The notes: generated from the sequence alone by a model not told the origin. Positions 43,429-51,993 are shown, counted from the stretch's first letter. The stretch: DNA of 64,000 bases from Pseudomonas sp. BN102 (GCF_029871245.1 NZ_SSON01000070.1:124001-188000); one strand, 5' to 3'. Numbers and translations: made by a program.

Positions 43429-43866
43429 ATGAGCCAACCCCAGCACCTGCGCGGTGACTACCGCCATTTCCAGCCCATCACCACGCGCTGGCACGACAAC
43501 GATATCTACGGCCATGTGAACAACGTGGTCTATTACAGCTACTTCGACAGCGCGGTGAACGCCTACCTGATCGAGCGCGGCGGCCTGGATATCCACGAGG
43601 GCGGCGTAGTCGGTTTCGTGGTCAGTTCCTCCTGCGACTACTTCGCCTCCATCGCCTTCCCCGACCGTATCGAAGTCGGCCTGCGGCTGGGCACGCTGGG
43701 CAATAGCTCGGTGCAGTACGAACTGGCGATCTTCAAGCAGGGTGAAGAGGAGGCCTGCGCCGCCGGACGCTTCGTGCATGTCTTCGTCGACCGCGAGAGC
43801 AACCGGCCGGTGCCGATTCCCGAGACGCTACGCGGGGCGTTGGCGGAGTTGGTGGTAGAGGGCTGA
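43429..43866 (+). CDS. 4HBT-type acyl-CoA thioesterase
   Basis: A 145-residue single hotdog domain. The signature TRWHDNDIYGHVNNVVYYSYFDSAVNAYL carries the active-site Asp/Asn of the 4-hydroxybenzoyl-CoA thioesterase family (YbgC-like). It hydrolyses an acyl-CoA, plausibly an intermediate or end-product of the three upstream enzymes. CAAGGAAC precedes the ATG. It is the last gene of the cluster; a long palindromic repeat begins 14 bp after its stop. Confidence 0.9.
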   Translation: MSQPQHLRGDYRHFQPITTRWHDNDIYGHVNNVVYYSYFDSAVNAYLIERGGLDIHEGGVVGFVVSSSCDYFASIAFPDRIEVGLRLGTLGNSSVQYELAIFKQGEEEACAAGRFVHVFVDRESNRPVPIPETLRGALAELVVEG

Positions 43867-43880
43867 TCTGGTTCTTTCCC

Positions 43881-43978
43881 TGTGGGGGCGAATTCATTCG
43901 CTATGCAGACCGCAGGTCTGCCCGACTGACTCCCAGGGGGCAGCTTCGCTGCCCTTAGCGAATGAATTCGCCCCCACA
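43881..43978. repeat. Palindromic element, TGTGGGGGCGAAT family, copy 4 (long form)
   Basis: Outer arms TGTGGGGGCGAATTCATTCG and GCGAATGAATTCGCCCCCAC enclose two nested hairpins, GCAGACC/GGTCTGC and GGGCAGC/GCTGCCC. The layout is nearly identical to 55760-55857. Confidence 0.88.
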
Positions 43979-44273
43979 GAGTCGTCCCCCCGCCATATGT
44001 AGCCTGTGGGCAACTTTCAGCATTTCGGCCCGAAATGGCCGGAATGGCGACATCCACGGGGCCAACGGTCCGCGCGCTCTACCCATATCGGGCGCGAATC
44101 AGCACAATGCGCGCCAAACCCGAACGTCCCGACCGGCTGCGAGGTGAATCACCGCGCGGCATGGTTATTTCTTTTCCGCTTGATCTGCGGCAGTGAAGGC
44201 GGGGTGTCATCGGGATTCAATTTCCACTCGGGGCCGGCCCGTCGTGCGGCCCGAACGTTCAGCGGTACCTTTC
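43979..44273. other. Intergenic leader before sstT
   Basis: About 295 bp with no gene I can support. The frame of sstT is open from 44193, but the extra residues show no membrane or family pattern. The segment around 44160-44175 (TGGTTATTTCTTTTCC) is locally AT-rich and could hold the promoter; no clear -35/-10 pair was found. Confidence 0.35.
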
Positions 44274-45518
44274 ATGACCCATGCAAACGGCTCCATCCTG
44301 CAACGCTTGAAACGCACCAGCCTGGTGACCCGGATCATCATCGGCCTGCTCGCCGGCATCGCCCTGGCCCTGACCTCGCCCGAGTCTGCCAGCGCCGTCG
44401 GCCTGCTCGGCAAGCTCTTCGTCATGGCGCTCAAGGCCGTGGCGCCGGTGCTGGTGTTCGTCCTGGTGATCGCGGCCATCGCCAACCACAAGCCGGGCGA
44501 GCGTACCCATATCCGCCCGATCCTGTTCCTCTACCTGATTGGCACCTTCTCCGCCGCCGTGGTGGCCGTGCTGGCCTCCAGCCTGTTCCCCTCGACCATC
44601 GCCCTGTCGACCGGCGCCGCCGATCTGGCGCCGCCCGGCAATATCTCCGAAGTACTGCTGAGCCTGCTGGGCAGCGCCGTGGCCAACCCGGTGACCGCCC
44701 TGATGGAGGCCAACTTCATCGGTATCCTGGTCTGGGCCATCGGCCTGGGCATCGCCATCCGCCAGGGCAGCGAAACCACCCGCAACGTGTTCAGCGACCT
44801 GTCCCATGGTGTCTCTCTGATCGTCCGCGTGGTGATCAGCTTCGCCCCGCTGGGCATCTTCGGCCTGGTGGCCTCCACCCTCGCGGAGAACGGTATCGGC
44901 GTGCTGGCCGACTATGCCCATCTGCTGGCGGTGCTGTTGGGTTGCATGCTGTTCGTGGCGTTCGTGGTGAACCCGCTGATCGTGTTCTGGAAGATTCGCC
45001 GCAACCCCTATCCGCTGGTGCTGACCTGCCTGCGCGAAAGTGGCATCACCGCCTTCTTCACCCGCAGTTCGGCGGCGAACATCCCGGTCAACCTGCAGCT
45101 ATCCGAAAAACTCGGCCTGCACGAGGACACCTACTCGGTATCCATTCCGCTGGGCGCCACCATCAACATGGCCGGTGCGGCCATCACGATCACCGTACTG
45201 ACCCTGGCGGCGGTGAAGACCCTCGGCATCGCGGTCGACATCCCCACCGCCATCCTCCTCAGCGTGGTGGCCTCCATCTGCGCCTGTGGCGCGTCCGGCG
45301 TGGCCGGCGGTTCGCTGCTGCTGATCCCGCTGGCTTGCAGCCTGTTCGGCATTCCCAGCGAAGTGGCGATGCAGGTTGTGGCCGTGGGCTTCATCATCGG
45401 CATCCTCCAGGACGCCGCCGAGACCGCGCTGAACTCCTCCACCGATGTGCTCTTCACTGCGGCGGCCTGCATGGCCAGCGGCGACGTGATCGAGGCGCGC
45501 GCCGAACAGCTCGGCTGA
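44274..45518 (+). CDS. sstT: Serine/threonine:sodium symporter
   Basis: SstT imports serine and threonine with sodium across the inner membrane. The 414-residue protein (the size of E. coli SstT) starts [33 protein letters not shown] and belongs to the dicarboxylate/amino acid:cation symporter family: about eight helices, the serine-rich hairpin [22 protein letters not shown], and the conserved [19 protein letters not shown] helix with NMAG sodium/substrate residues. The upstream extension of the frame is ignored because family similarity begins at 44274. A terminator follows at 45535. Confidence 0.95.
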   Translation: MTHANGSILQRLKRTSLVTRIIIGLLAGIALALTSPESASAVGLLGKLFVMALKAVAPVLVFVLVIAAIANHKPGERTHIRPILFLYLIGTFSAAVVAVLASSLFPSTIALSTGAADLAPPGNISEVLLSLLGSAVANPVTALMEANFIGILVWAIGLGIAIRQGSETTRNVFSDLSHGVSLIVRVVISFAPLGIFGLVASTLAENGIGVLADYAHLLAVLLGCMLFVAFVVNPLIVFWKIRRNPYPLVLTCLRESGITAFFTRSSAANIPVNLQLSEKLGLHEDTYSVSIPLGATINMAGAAITITVLTLAAVKTLGIAVDIPTAILLSVVASICACGASGVAGGSLLLIPLACSLFGIPSEVAMQVVAVGFIIGILQDAAETALNSSTDVLFTAAACMASGDVIEARAEQLG

Positions 45519-45534
45519 TCTGTTGCCCGCAACG

Positions 45535-45564
45535 AAAAAGCCCGGCAGATGCCGGGCTTTTTCA
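45535..45564. terminator. Bidirectional terminator after sstT
   Basis: AAAAAGCCCGGCA (45536-45548 region) and TGCCGGGCTTTTT pair over a 3-base loop. A-run and T-run on opposite sides let it work for sstT and for the convergent glycine-zipper gene ending at 45576. Confidence 0.88.
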
Positions 45565-45575
45565 TGGGCGCACAC

Positions 45576-45968
45576 TTAGTCGTGGCGATGCTTGCGGTGG
45601 CGATGGCCGTCGCCCTTGCTCAGCTCGGTGGCGATGGCGCCACCGGCTGCGCCGCCCAGGCCCGCGCCGATGGCGGAGCCGGTGGAACCGCCCAGCGCGC
45701 GGCCGGCTACCGAGCCGCCTGCCGCACCCAGGCCACCGCCGATCGCAGCTTCGGTCTTGCGGCCGCTGCGCGCGGTCATGGCGCCACCGGCCGCACCACC
45801 CAGGCCGGCGCCGATGGCCGCGCCAGTGCTGCCGCCAACAGCGTTGCCAACGACGTTGCCAAGGACGCCGCCGAGGCCGCCGCCGATGGCGTTGTTGGTG
45901 GTCTCGCCGGCCACGACGGCTTGGGTCGCCAGAAGGCTAAGGGCGAGGGCGGTTACTGCTTTGCGCAT
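45576..45968 (-). CDS. Secreted glycine-zipper protein, paralogue 1
   Basis: A 130-residue protein with a signal peptide (MRKAVTALALSLLATQAVVAG). Most of the mature chain is glycine-zipper repeats: GGGLGGVLGNVVGNAVGGSTGAAIGAGLGGAAGG, then a second, similar block (GGGLGAAGGSVAGRALGG...). It ends with a His/Arg-rich tail (GDGHRHRKHRHD). Glycine zippers pack helices in membranes and oligomers; the basic His-rich tail could bind metal or envelope polyanions, but no function is known. It is a clear tandem paralogue of the next minus-strand gene; they are separated by a terminator, so each is probably transcribed on its own. Confidence 0.8.
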   Translation of the reverse strand: MRKAVTALALSLLATQAVVAGETTNNAIGGGLGGVLGNVVGNAVGGSTGAAIGAGLGGAAGGAMTARSGRKTEAAIGGGLGAAGGSVAGRALGGSTGSAIGAGLGGAAGGAIATELSKGDGHRHRKHRHD

Positions 45969-46096
45969 CTTGCTAAATCTCCATTTCGAAGGGGAAGTCC
46001 ATGGTGCCGCGGCGTCTCCGGGGCACCCATGACGCAGGTCAGAATTATGAGTTCGGGAGGGGAGCGTCTGTCGCTCGACCAGGCCTCAGCCCGCAG

Positions 46097-46124
46097 AAAA
46101 AGCCCGCTGGAAGCGGGCTTTTTC
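46097..46124. terminator. Terminator between the two glycine-zipper genes
   Basis: AAAAAGCCCGCT (46097-46108) and AGCGGGCTTTTT (46112-46123) make an 8-bp GC-rich stem with a 3-base loop and A/T runs on both sides. On the minus strand it follows the gene ending at 46140. Confidence 0.85.
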
Positions 46125-46139
46125 GGTTAGTGGCGCTGA

Positions 46140-46625
46140 TCAATCATCGTCATGCCAGCGATGCTTGTGCTTGCGATGGCCCCAGGCATGGCCGCGGCCC
46201 GGATGGTCGCGGTAAGCGCGGCGGTAGTGGCGATGATCGTCGTCGTAGTCGTCATCGTCGTAGCGATTCCGGTCGCCGTATTCGTTGCCCAGCGCACCGC
46301 CGGCGCCGCCGCCGAGGGCTGCGCCGATCAGGCCGCCAGTGGTGCCGCCCATTTGTCTGCCGACGACTTGACCACCAGCCGCGCCCAGACCGCCGCCGAT
46401 AGCGGCTTCAGTACGGTTGCGGCGCGGGGCAGCTACTGCACCGCCCGCTGCGCCGCCCACGCCGGCGCCGATGGCTGCACCGGTGCTGCCGCCGACAGCG
46501 TTGCCGACCACGGAACCCAGGACCCCGCCAAGCGCGCCGCCAACACCGGCTTCGGTATTGCCGCCTGCGAAGACGCTGCCGCTGGCCAGGCCAAGAGACA
46601 GAAGAAGGATCGAGGTGTACTTCAT
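46140..46625 (-). CDS. Secreted glycine-zipper protein, paralogue 2, with acidic/His-rich tail
   Basis: A 161-residue protein with a signal peptide (MKYTSILLLSLGLASGSVFAG) and the same two glycine-zipper blocks as its neighbour (GGALGGVLGSVVGNAVGGSTGAAIGAG; EAAIGGGLGAAGGQVVGRQMGG). The tail differs: an Asp-rich run (DRNRYDDDDYDDDHRHYRRAY) followed by a His/Arg-rich end. The pattern suggests an outer-membrane or periplasmic oligomer with a metal-binding tail, an inference only. Its upstream region is the most AT-rich intergenic DNA in the window. Confidence 0.78.
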   Translation of the reverse strand: MKYTSILLLSLGLASGSVFAGGNTEAGVGGALGGVLGSVVGNAVGGSTGAAIGAGVGGAAGGAVAAPRRNRTEAAIGGGLGAAGGQVVGRQMGGTTGGLIGAALGGGAGGALGNEYGDRNRYDDDDYDDDHRHYRRAYRDHPGRGHAWGHRKHKHRWHDDD

Positions 46626-46639
46626 GATGAGGGTCGCCT

Positions 46640-46967
46640 CACTGGTTTTGGTGAGGCGATATTTACCGTAGGAATTAACTTACGCAAGTGCCGGGCGACG
46701 AAAAACACCGACTTTTCACATTTTTTTCACTTTCGTATTTACCGGCAGAACTTTTTTTGTCCGTCACAGTCTGAGCTCTATTCCAGCCCTCTCCAGTCCT
46801 GCCTTTCGCACTTTTTGACTGCTAGCAAAGTGCCCTGAAAGTTCCGTTTGCGTGGGAACTTTATATAGCGCTTGAAGCGATGTTTCAAATTGTTTCGCAG
46901 AATTAAAGTTCGTCGAAACAAAGTTCCCTTATTTCCATTGGAAGTTTATTGCCGCCATTGCGCCTAT
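46640..46967. other. AT-rich intergenic region with repeated AAAGTTCC motifs
   Basis: About 330 bp much richer in A and T than its surroundings, with no supportable gene. AAAGTTCC occurs at 46838-46845 and, inverted, as GGAACTTT at 46855-46862 (9-bp spacer). AAAGTTC recurs at 46905-46911 and AAAGTTCC at 46920-46927. Long T-runs (TTTTTTTC near 46720 and 46752) occur nearer the glycine-zipper gene. It looks like a control region or a recently acquired patch. Confidence 0.5.
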
Positions 46968-47031
46968 GTAGGGTGCGCCGTGCGCACCGGAAACTCCGCG
47001 CAGGATTCCCGGTGCGCGCAGCGCACCCTAC
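46968..47031. repeat. Palindromic element, GTAGGGTGCGCC family, copy 1
   Basis: GTAGGGTGCGCCGTGCGCACC and GGTGCGCGCAGCGCACCCTAC flank about 22 bases. The second copy, at 61125-61187, has nearly identical arms and a different centre. It lies just downstream of the oxidoreductase gene's stop at 47048. Confidence 0.88.
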
Positions 47032-47047
47032 GGGGCGAGCCGCATCC

Positions 47048-49369
47048 TCAAAGGATGCGGCCGTTGTCGCGGGAGGCTTCGAGGCGGATGGCCACGAATT
47101 TCGAGGTGGGCGTGTAGCTGCCGTCGCCGTAGCTTTCCAGGGGCACCAGGGGGTTGGTTTCCGGGTAGTAGGCGGCGGCCTGTCCGGCGGGAATATCGAA
47201 GGCCAGCAGGCTGAAGCCGGAAACCCGGCGTTCCACGCCATCGTCCCAGAGCGTCACCATGTCCACCTTCTGCCCTGGCTCGAAGCCCAGGCGGCGGATG
47301 TCCGCCTCGTTGGCGAAGACCACCTCGCGCTGGCCGCGCACGCCGCGGTAGCGATCGTCCAGGCTGTAGATGGTGGTGTTGTACTGGTCGTGGGAGCGCA
47401 GTGTCTGGAGGATCAGATGCGGCGTCTCGCCGGTGCTGCGGACCTTCTCGTGGAGCAGATCCGCTGGCAGCGGGCTGGCCGTGAAGTTGGCGCGGCCGCT
47501 GGAGGTACTCCACTGCCGGACGTTGGCCGTGTTGCCCAGGTAGAAGCCGCCCGGGTTCTGTACACGTTGATTGAAGTCCTGGAAGCCGGGGATGGTGTCG
47601 GCGATCAGTTCGCGGATGCGGCCGTAGTTGGCAACCATGGCGTCCCAATCCACCGGGCGATCGCCCAGGGTGGCCTTGGCGATGCCGGCGATGATGGCCG
47701 GTTCCGAGCGCATCTCGCGGGAGGACGGCTCCAGCTGGCCATAGGACGCATGGATCATGCTGAACGAGTCTTCCACCGTCACCGCCTGCGGCCCTTCGGC
47801 CTGGCGGTCGATATCGGTGCGGCCAAGACAGGGCAGGATCAGCGCCTCGCGGCCGGTGGTCAGATGGCTGCGGTTGAGCTTGGTGCTGATCTGCACGGTC
47901 AGTTCGCAGTTCTGCAGCGCGGCGTGGGTGCGCGGGCTGTCCGGCGTGGCCTGGGCGAAGTTGCCGCCGAGGCCGATGAAGACCTTGGCCTGGCCTTCGA
48001 GCATGGCGTTGATTGCCTCTACCGTGTTGTGGCCGTTCTGCCGCGGGACCTTGAACCGGAAGCGCCGCTCCAGGGCATCCAGCAGCGCCGCCGGCGGCCG
48101 GTCATTGATGCCCATGGTGCGGTCGCCCTGCACGTTGCTGTGGCCGCGCACCGGGCAGAGGCCGGCGCCGGGGCGGCCGACGTTACCGCGCAGTAGTTGC
48201 AGGTTAACGATTTCCTGGATGGTCGGCACCGAGTGGCGATGCTGGGTGATGCCCATGGCCCAGCAGATGATCACGCTGCGGGCATCGCGGTAGATGCGTG
48301 CGGAGATCTCGATCTCGTCCAGGGTCAGGCCCGATTGCTGCTCGATCTGTTCCCAGGGCGTGGCATCCAGTTCCGCCAGGTAGGCGTCTACGCCCTCGGT
48401 GTGCTCGGCGATGAAGGCGTGGTCGAATACCGCTGGCTCGCCCTTTGCCTGGGCTTCCCGCTCCCACTGCAGGAGGAACTTGGCGATGCCGCGCAGGGCG
48501 GCCATGTCGCCACCCAGGGCCGGGCGGAAGAACGCGGTATTCAGCGGCCGCGAGCCGTTGCTGAGCATTTCCAGGGCGTGCTGCGGGTGCTGGAAACGCT
48601 CCAGGCCGCGCTCCTTGAGCGGGTTGAAACAGACCACCTGGGCACCGCGCTTCACCGCCTCGCGCAGAGGTTCGAGCATGCGCGGGTGGTTGGTGCCGGG
48701 GTTCTGACCCAGTACGAAGATGGCGTCAGCGTGTTCGAAGTCGTGGAAGGTCACGCTGCCCTTACCGACACCGATGCTCTGGCCCAGGGCCACGCCGCTG
48801 GCCTCGTGGCACATGTTCGAGCAGTCGGGGAAGTTGTTGGTGCCGAAGGCGCGGACGAACAGCTGGTAGAGGTAGGCCGCTTCGTTGCTCGCCCGGCCGG
48901 AGGTATAGAACTCCGCCTGGTGCGGGCTTTCCAGGCCGCGCAGGTGACGGGCAACCTGCGCGAAGGCGTGTTCCCAGCTGACCGGCACATAGTGGTCGGT
49001 CTGGCTGTCGTAGCGCATGGGCTGGGTCAGGCGGCCCTGGTACTCGAGCCAATAGTCGCTCTGCTCACGCAGTTGGCTGACGCTGTAGCGGGCGAAGAAG
49101 GCGGCATCCACCCGGCGCTTGGTGGCTTCCCAGTTGACCGCCTTGGCGCCGTTCTCGCAGAACTTGATGCGGCCGTCCTCGGGGGAGTCGCCCCAGGCGC
49201 AGCCGGGGCAGTCGAAGCCGCCGTTCTGATTGGTCTTGAGCAGGGCGCGGAGGTTCTTGAACGGCTGTTTGCTGTCCAGCCAGAAGCGGGTGACGCTTTT
49301 CAGCGCACCCCAGCCGGCCGCGGCGCCCTTGTAGGGTTTGTAGCTGGGGTGTACGGGTTGCAGGCTCAT
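47048..49369 (-). CDS. FdhF/YdeP-family molybdopterin oxidoreductase
   Basis: A 773-residue molybdo-bis(MGD) enzyme. An N-terminal cysteine segment (FDCPGCAWGD...IKFCENGAK) suits a 4Fe-4S cluster. Cofactor-binding stretches follow (YTSGRASNEAAYLYQLFVRAFGTNNFPDCSNMCHEASG, FVLGQNPGTNHPRML), and a C-terminal molydopterin dinucleotide-binding domain is present. It belongs to the YdeP branch of the formate dehydrogenase H superfamily; E. coli YdeP is linked to acid resistance and its substrate is unknown. The start ATG at 49369 overlaps the fdhD stop (ATGA). No electron-transfer subunit is adjacent. Confidence 0.9.
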   Translation of the reverse strand: MSLQPVHPSYKPYKGAAAGWGALKSVTRFWLDSKQPFKNLRALLKTNQNGGFDCPGCAWGDSPEDGRIKFCENGAKAVNWEATKRRVDAAFFARYSVSQLREQSDYWLEYQGRLTQPMRYDSQTDHYVPVSWEHAFAQVARHLRGLESPHQAEFYTSGRASNEAAYLYQLFVRAFGTNNFPDCSNMCHEASGVALGQSIGVGKGSVTFHDFEHADAIFVLGQNPGTNHPRMLEPLREAVKRGAQVVCFNPLKERGLERFQHPQHALEMLSNGSRPLNTAFFRPALGGDMAALRGIAKFLLQWEREAQAKGEPAVFDHAFIAEHTEGVDAYLAELDATPWEQIEQQSGLTLDEIEISARIYRDARSVIICWAMGITQHRHSVPTIQEIVNLQLLRGNVGRPGAGLCPVRGHSNVQGDRTMGINDRPPAALLDALERRFRFKVPRQNGHNTVEAINAMLEGQAKVFIGLGGNFAQATPDSPRTHAALQNCELTVQISTKLNRSHLTTGREALILPCLGRTDIDRQAEGPQAVTVEDSFSMIHASYGQLEPSSREMRSEPAIIAGIAKATLGDRPVDWDAMVANYGRIRELIADTIPGFQDFNQRVQNPGGFYLGNTANVRQWSTSSGRANFTASPLPADLLHEKVRSTGETPHLILQTLRSHDQYNTTIYSLDDRYRGVRGQREVVFANEADIRRLGFEPGQKVDMVTLWDDGVERRVSGFSLLAFDIPAGQAAAYYPETNPLVPLESYGDGSYTPTSKFVAIRLEASRDNGRIL

Positions 49370-50211
49370 TGGCTCGGGGATTTCTCTTGCGGCGCCGGGC
49401 TGTAGACCCGTGGGGCGCTGTGATGGGGCAGGTGGATGAGGTTGAGATGGTGTCGGCGCGCCCATTCCACTGTCAGGGTGGTGGGGGCGGAGAGGCTGAC
49501 CAGGGTGGACAGGCCGGCGCGCACCGCCTTGTGGATAAGTTCCAGGCTGCAGCGGCTGGTGACCACGGCGAATCCGGCACGGGGGTCGAGGCCTTCCCGC
49601 AGCAGGGCGCCGATCAGCTTGTCCAGGGCGTTGTGGCGGCCGATGTCTTCGCGGCACAGGCGCACCTCGCCGGCGGCGTCGACGAACAGCGCGGCATGCA
49701 GCGCGCCGCTGCGGCGGGCCAGTTCCTGGGCTTCGTTGATGCGCTGGCGCAGGTCGACGAAGTGCTCGGCGGGCGGTAGGCGCCCGGGTGTCAGGGAGCG
49801 CAGTTCGGGTAGCGCCTGTTCCAGGGCTTCGACGCCGCAGAGGCCGCAGCCGGTGGTGCCGGCCAGGTTGCGGCGCTGCTGCTTGAGAGACCAGAAGGCG
49901 CGGTTGCCGATGTCCACTTCGGCGTGCAGGGCGATGCCTTCGCCTTCGATCTGGATGTCATAGATCTCGTCGATGGACTGCACCACAGCGCTGGTCAGGC
50001 TGAAGCCGGCGACGAAATCCTCCAGGGCGCTGGGGGACACCATCATCACGGCGTAGCTGATGCCGTTATAGGAGATCGCCAGGGCGCATTCCTCGGCCAG
50101 CACGGCGTCTTCCACGTGGGCACCGGTATCCAGCTCGGCGAAGGCGTAGCCGGTGGGAGAGGAGGGGGTAGTGGCTGCGGCGAGGGGGCCACTGGTGTCT
50201 GGACGTGGCAT
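49366..50211 (-). CDS. fdhD: Formate dehydrogenase accessory sulfurtransferase FdhD
   Basis: FdhD passes sulfur to the molybdenum cofactor of formate-dehydrogenase-type enzymes. The 281-residue protein has the cysteine loop TTGCGLCG (Cys122 and Cys125) that accepts sulfur from IscS, and conserved blocks ALHAALFVDAAGEVRLCREDIGRHNALDKLIGA and FAVVTSRCSLELIHKAVRAG. It overlaps the downstream YdeP-type gene by 4 bp, so it most likely matures that enzyme. An N-terminal 25 residues are Pro/Thr/Ser-rich and poorly conserved in type. Confidence 0.93.
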   Translation of the reverse strand: MPRPDTSGPLAAATTPSSPTGYAFAELDTGAHVEDAVLAEECALAISYNGISYAVMMVSPSALEDFVAGFSLTSAVVQSIDEIYDIQIEGEGIALHAEVDIGNRAFWSLKQQRRNLAGTTGCGLCGVEALEQALPELRSLTPGRLPPAEHFVDLRQRINEAQELARRSGALHAALFVDAAGEVRLCREDIGRHNALDKLIGALLREGLDPRAGFAVVTSRCSLELIHKAVRAGLSTLVSLSAPTTLTVEWARRHHLNLIHLPHHSAPRVYSPAPQEKSPSQ

Positions 50212-50308
50212 GTTTCTGGCCCTGCGACGGATTGACTCAGTGCCATGCTAGGCCCGTCTGGGACGGGCGTCTAATCGCTATTCCCGATACGCTGATCGAC
50301 GGCGTTTA

Positions 50309-51205
50309 TCACGACGCCGGAGCCAGCCCCAGCAGGGCGCGCGCCTCGGTGAAGCAGGCATCCGCCAGCGCCGAGCGGGGGGCGCCGCGTCGCAGGATCA
50401 GGCCCAGGGGCGCCAGGGTGCGGGCGTCCTCTATGGGGGTCAGCGCCAGGTGTTCGGTGAAGTCATCGAGGCCGCTATCCAGGGGCATGATGGCGCAGCA
50501 CAGGCCGGCGCTGACGGCCCGCAGCAGCTGGTGCACGGCGTCGGTTTCCAGGCGTGGCTGGGGTGACAGGCCGCGGCTGCGGAATCCGTGGTCGATGGAT
50601 TGGCGGAAGTGCATGCCGCCTGACAACAGGCCCAGCGGCAGATCGATCAGGCTTTCCCAGGGCAGGGCCGGGGCGTCGAAGTTGAAGTGGCGGCGGTCGT
50701 GCAAGAGGCCCATGCGGGTCTGTGCCAGCTCCAGGCTCTCGAAGTGCTCACGGTCGAGGCGGTCCAGGTAGGACAGGCCGAGGTCCAGCTGGTTGCGCGC
50801 CAGGCCTTCGAGAATCTGCTCGGAGCTCAAGGAATACAGCTGGAAGCGCAGGCTCGGGTGCTCGCTGGAAAACGCCTCCACCAGGCGCATCGGATCGAAG
50901 CCGGCCAGCGGCACCACGCCCAGGCGCAGGGTACCCACCAGCTGGCCGCGGCAGGCGGCCGCCTCGGCATAGAGGCCGTCGTGGGCCGCCAGCAAGGTGC
51001 GCGCCCAGGCCAGCACGCGCAGGCCGGCATCGGTGAAGCCCTCGAAGCGCTGGCTGCGAATCACCAGTTCCAGGCCGAGCTCTTCCTCCAGGCTGCGCAG
51101 GCGCATGGACAGCGTCGGCTGGGTCACGTGGCAGCGCGCCGCGGCCTGGCCGAAGTGGCGGGTTTCCTCCAGGGCGACGAGGAACTTCAGTTGCTTGATG
51201 TCCAT
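50309..51205 (-). CDS. LysR-family transcriptional regulator
   Basis: A 298-residue LTTR with HTH MDIKQLKFLVALEETRHFGQAAARCHVTQPTLSMRLRSLEEELGLELVIRS and an effector-binding C-terminal half. It is on the same strand as the downstream fdhD-oxidoreductase pair (97-bp gap), so it could regulate them or the HAD gene upstream, but nothing in the sequence decides. PAO1 has a LysR gene here between fdhD-like and yrfG-like genes. A nearby LysM gene I recall from PAO1 is not present. Confidence 0.92.
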   Translation of the reverse strand: MDIKQLKFLVALEETRHFGQAAARCHVTQPTLSMRLRSLEEELGLELVIRSQRFEGFTDAGLRVLAWARTLLAAHDGLYAEAAACRGQLVGTLRLGVVPLAGFDPMRLVEAFSSEHPSLRFQLYSLSSEQILEGLARNQLDLGLSYLDRLDREHFESLELAQTRMGLLHDRRHFNFDAPALPWESLIDLPLGLLSGGMHFRQSIDHGFRSRGLSPQPRLETDAVHQLLRAVSAGLCCAIMPLDSGLDDFTEHLALTPIEDARTLAPLGLILRRGAPRSALADACFTEARALLGLAPAS

Positions 51206-51235
51206 GGCGTTTCCTCTCGGCGTGCGGATGCCGGC

Positions 51236-51958
51236 TCAGATTCCCAGGATCAGTGTGCGGTAGCTGTCCACCGCGGCGAATTCCTCGGTGTCCTTCGGGC
51301 CCTTGCGGCTGTCCGGCTCGCGCACGGCCAGCAATTGCGCGACGCCGTACTGCCGGGCGCTGCGCAGGATCGGCAGGCTGTCGTCGATGAACAGGCTGCG
51401 CGCCGCATCGAAGCCGAAGTCCTCCTGCAGGGCCTGCCAGAACTGCTGGTCTTCCTTGGGGTAGCCGTAGTCGTGGGAGCTGATCAGGCGATCGAACCAG
51501 GGCGCCAGTTCGACCCGCTCCATCTTCAGCGACAGCGAGTCGCGATGGGCGTTGGTGATCAGCGCCACGCGCTTGCCGGCGCGGCGCAGGGCGGCGAGAA
51601 AGAGGTCGGCATCCGGGCGCAGGGCGATCAGGTGGGCCACTTCGCGCTTGAGGTCGCGGATCGACAATTTGAGTTCGCGGCTCCAGAAGTCCGTGCAGTA
51701 CCAGTTGAGCTGGCCAGCGTTCTCACGGAACAGCGGCAGCAGTTCGGCGTCGGCCAGTTCACGGCTGATGCCGTGGTGCTCGGCATAGCGCTGCGGCAGG
51801 TACTCCATCCAGAAGTGATTGTCGAAGTGCAGGTCGAGCAGGGTGCCGTCCATGTCGAGCAGTACGGTGTCGATGTCGATCCAGGGCAGTTGGGGCATGG
51901 GCGGTGTCGGTCGATTTCCAGGGGGTGTCGCCATTGCATCGCTGGTCGTCGCTGGCAT
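51236..51958 (-). CDS. yrfG: HAD-superfamily nucleotidase, YrfG-like GMP/IMP nucleotidase
   Basis: A HAD phosphatase with motif I DMDGTLLDL (Asp35 and Asp37 from this start), motif II TNAH, and motif III/IV around GYPKEDQQFW and FIDDSLPILRSARQYG. E. coli YrfG removes phosphate from GMP and IMP (established). GGAG precedes the ATG at 51958, giving 240 residues; an ATG at 51898 (MPQLPWIDIDTVLLDMDG) gives the more usual length near 220 but has a poor ribosome site. It is divergent from nudE, which also handles nucleotides. Confidence 0.88.
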   Translation of the reverse strand: MPATTSDAMATPPGNRPTPPMPQLPWIDIDTVLLDMDGTLLDLHFDNHFWMEYLPQRYAEHHGISRELADAELLPLFRENAGQLNWYCTDFWSRELKLSIRDLKREVAHLIALRPDADLFLAALRRAGKRVALITNAHRDSLSLKMERVELAPWFDRLISSHDYGYPKEDQQFWQALQEDFGFDAARSLFIDDSLPILRSARQYGVAQLLAVREPDSRKGPKDTEEFAAVDSYRTLILGI

Positions 51959-51993
51959 GCAATCTCCAGCGGGGACAACGGGCAAAGGCGGGG

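Noticed and set aside
43881-43978. Stable nested hairpins resembling a tRNA or structured RNA gene
   Set aside because: The same structure recurs at 55760-55857 and in part at 28432-28527, so it is a repeat family; no anticodon arm or acceptor pattern.
45576-46625. Glycine-rich repeats as a low-complexity artefact
   Set aside because: Both frames have good signal peptides, conserved paralogy, own terminators and normal codon use, so they were kept as genes.
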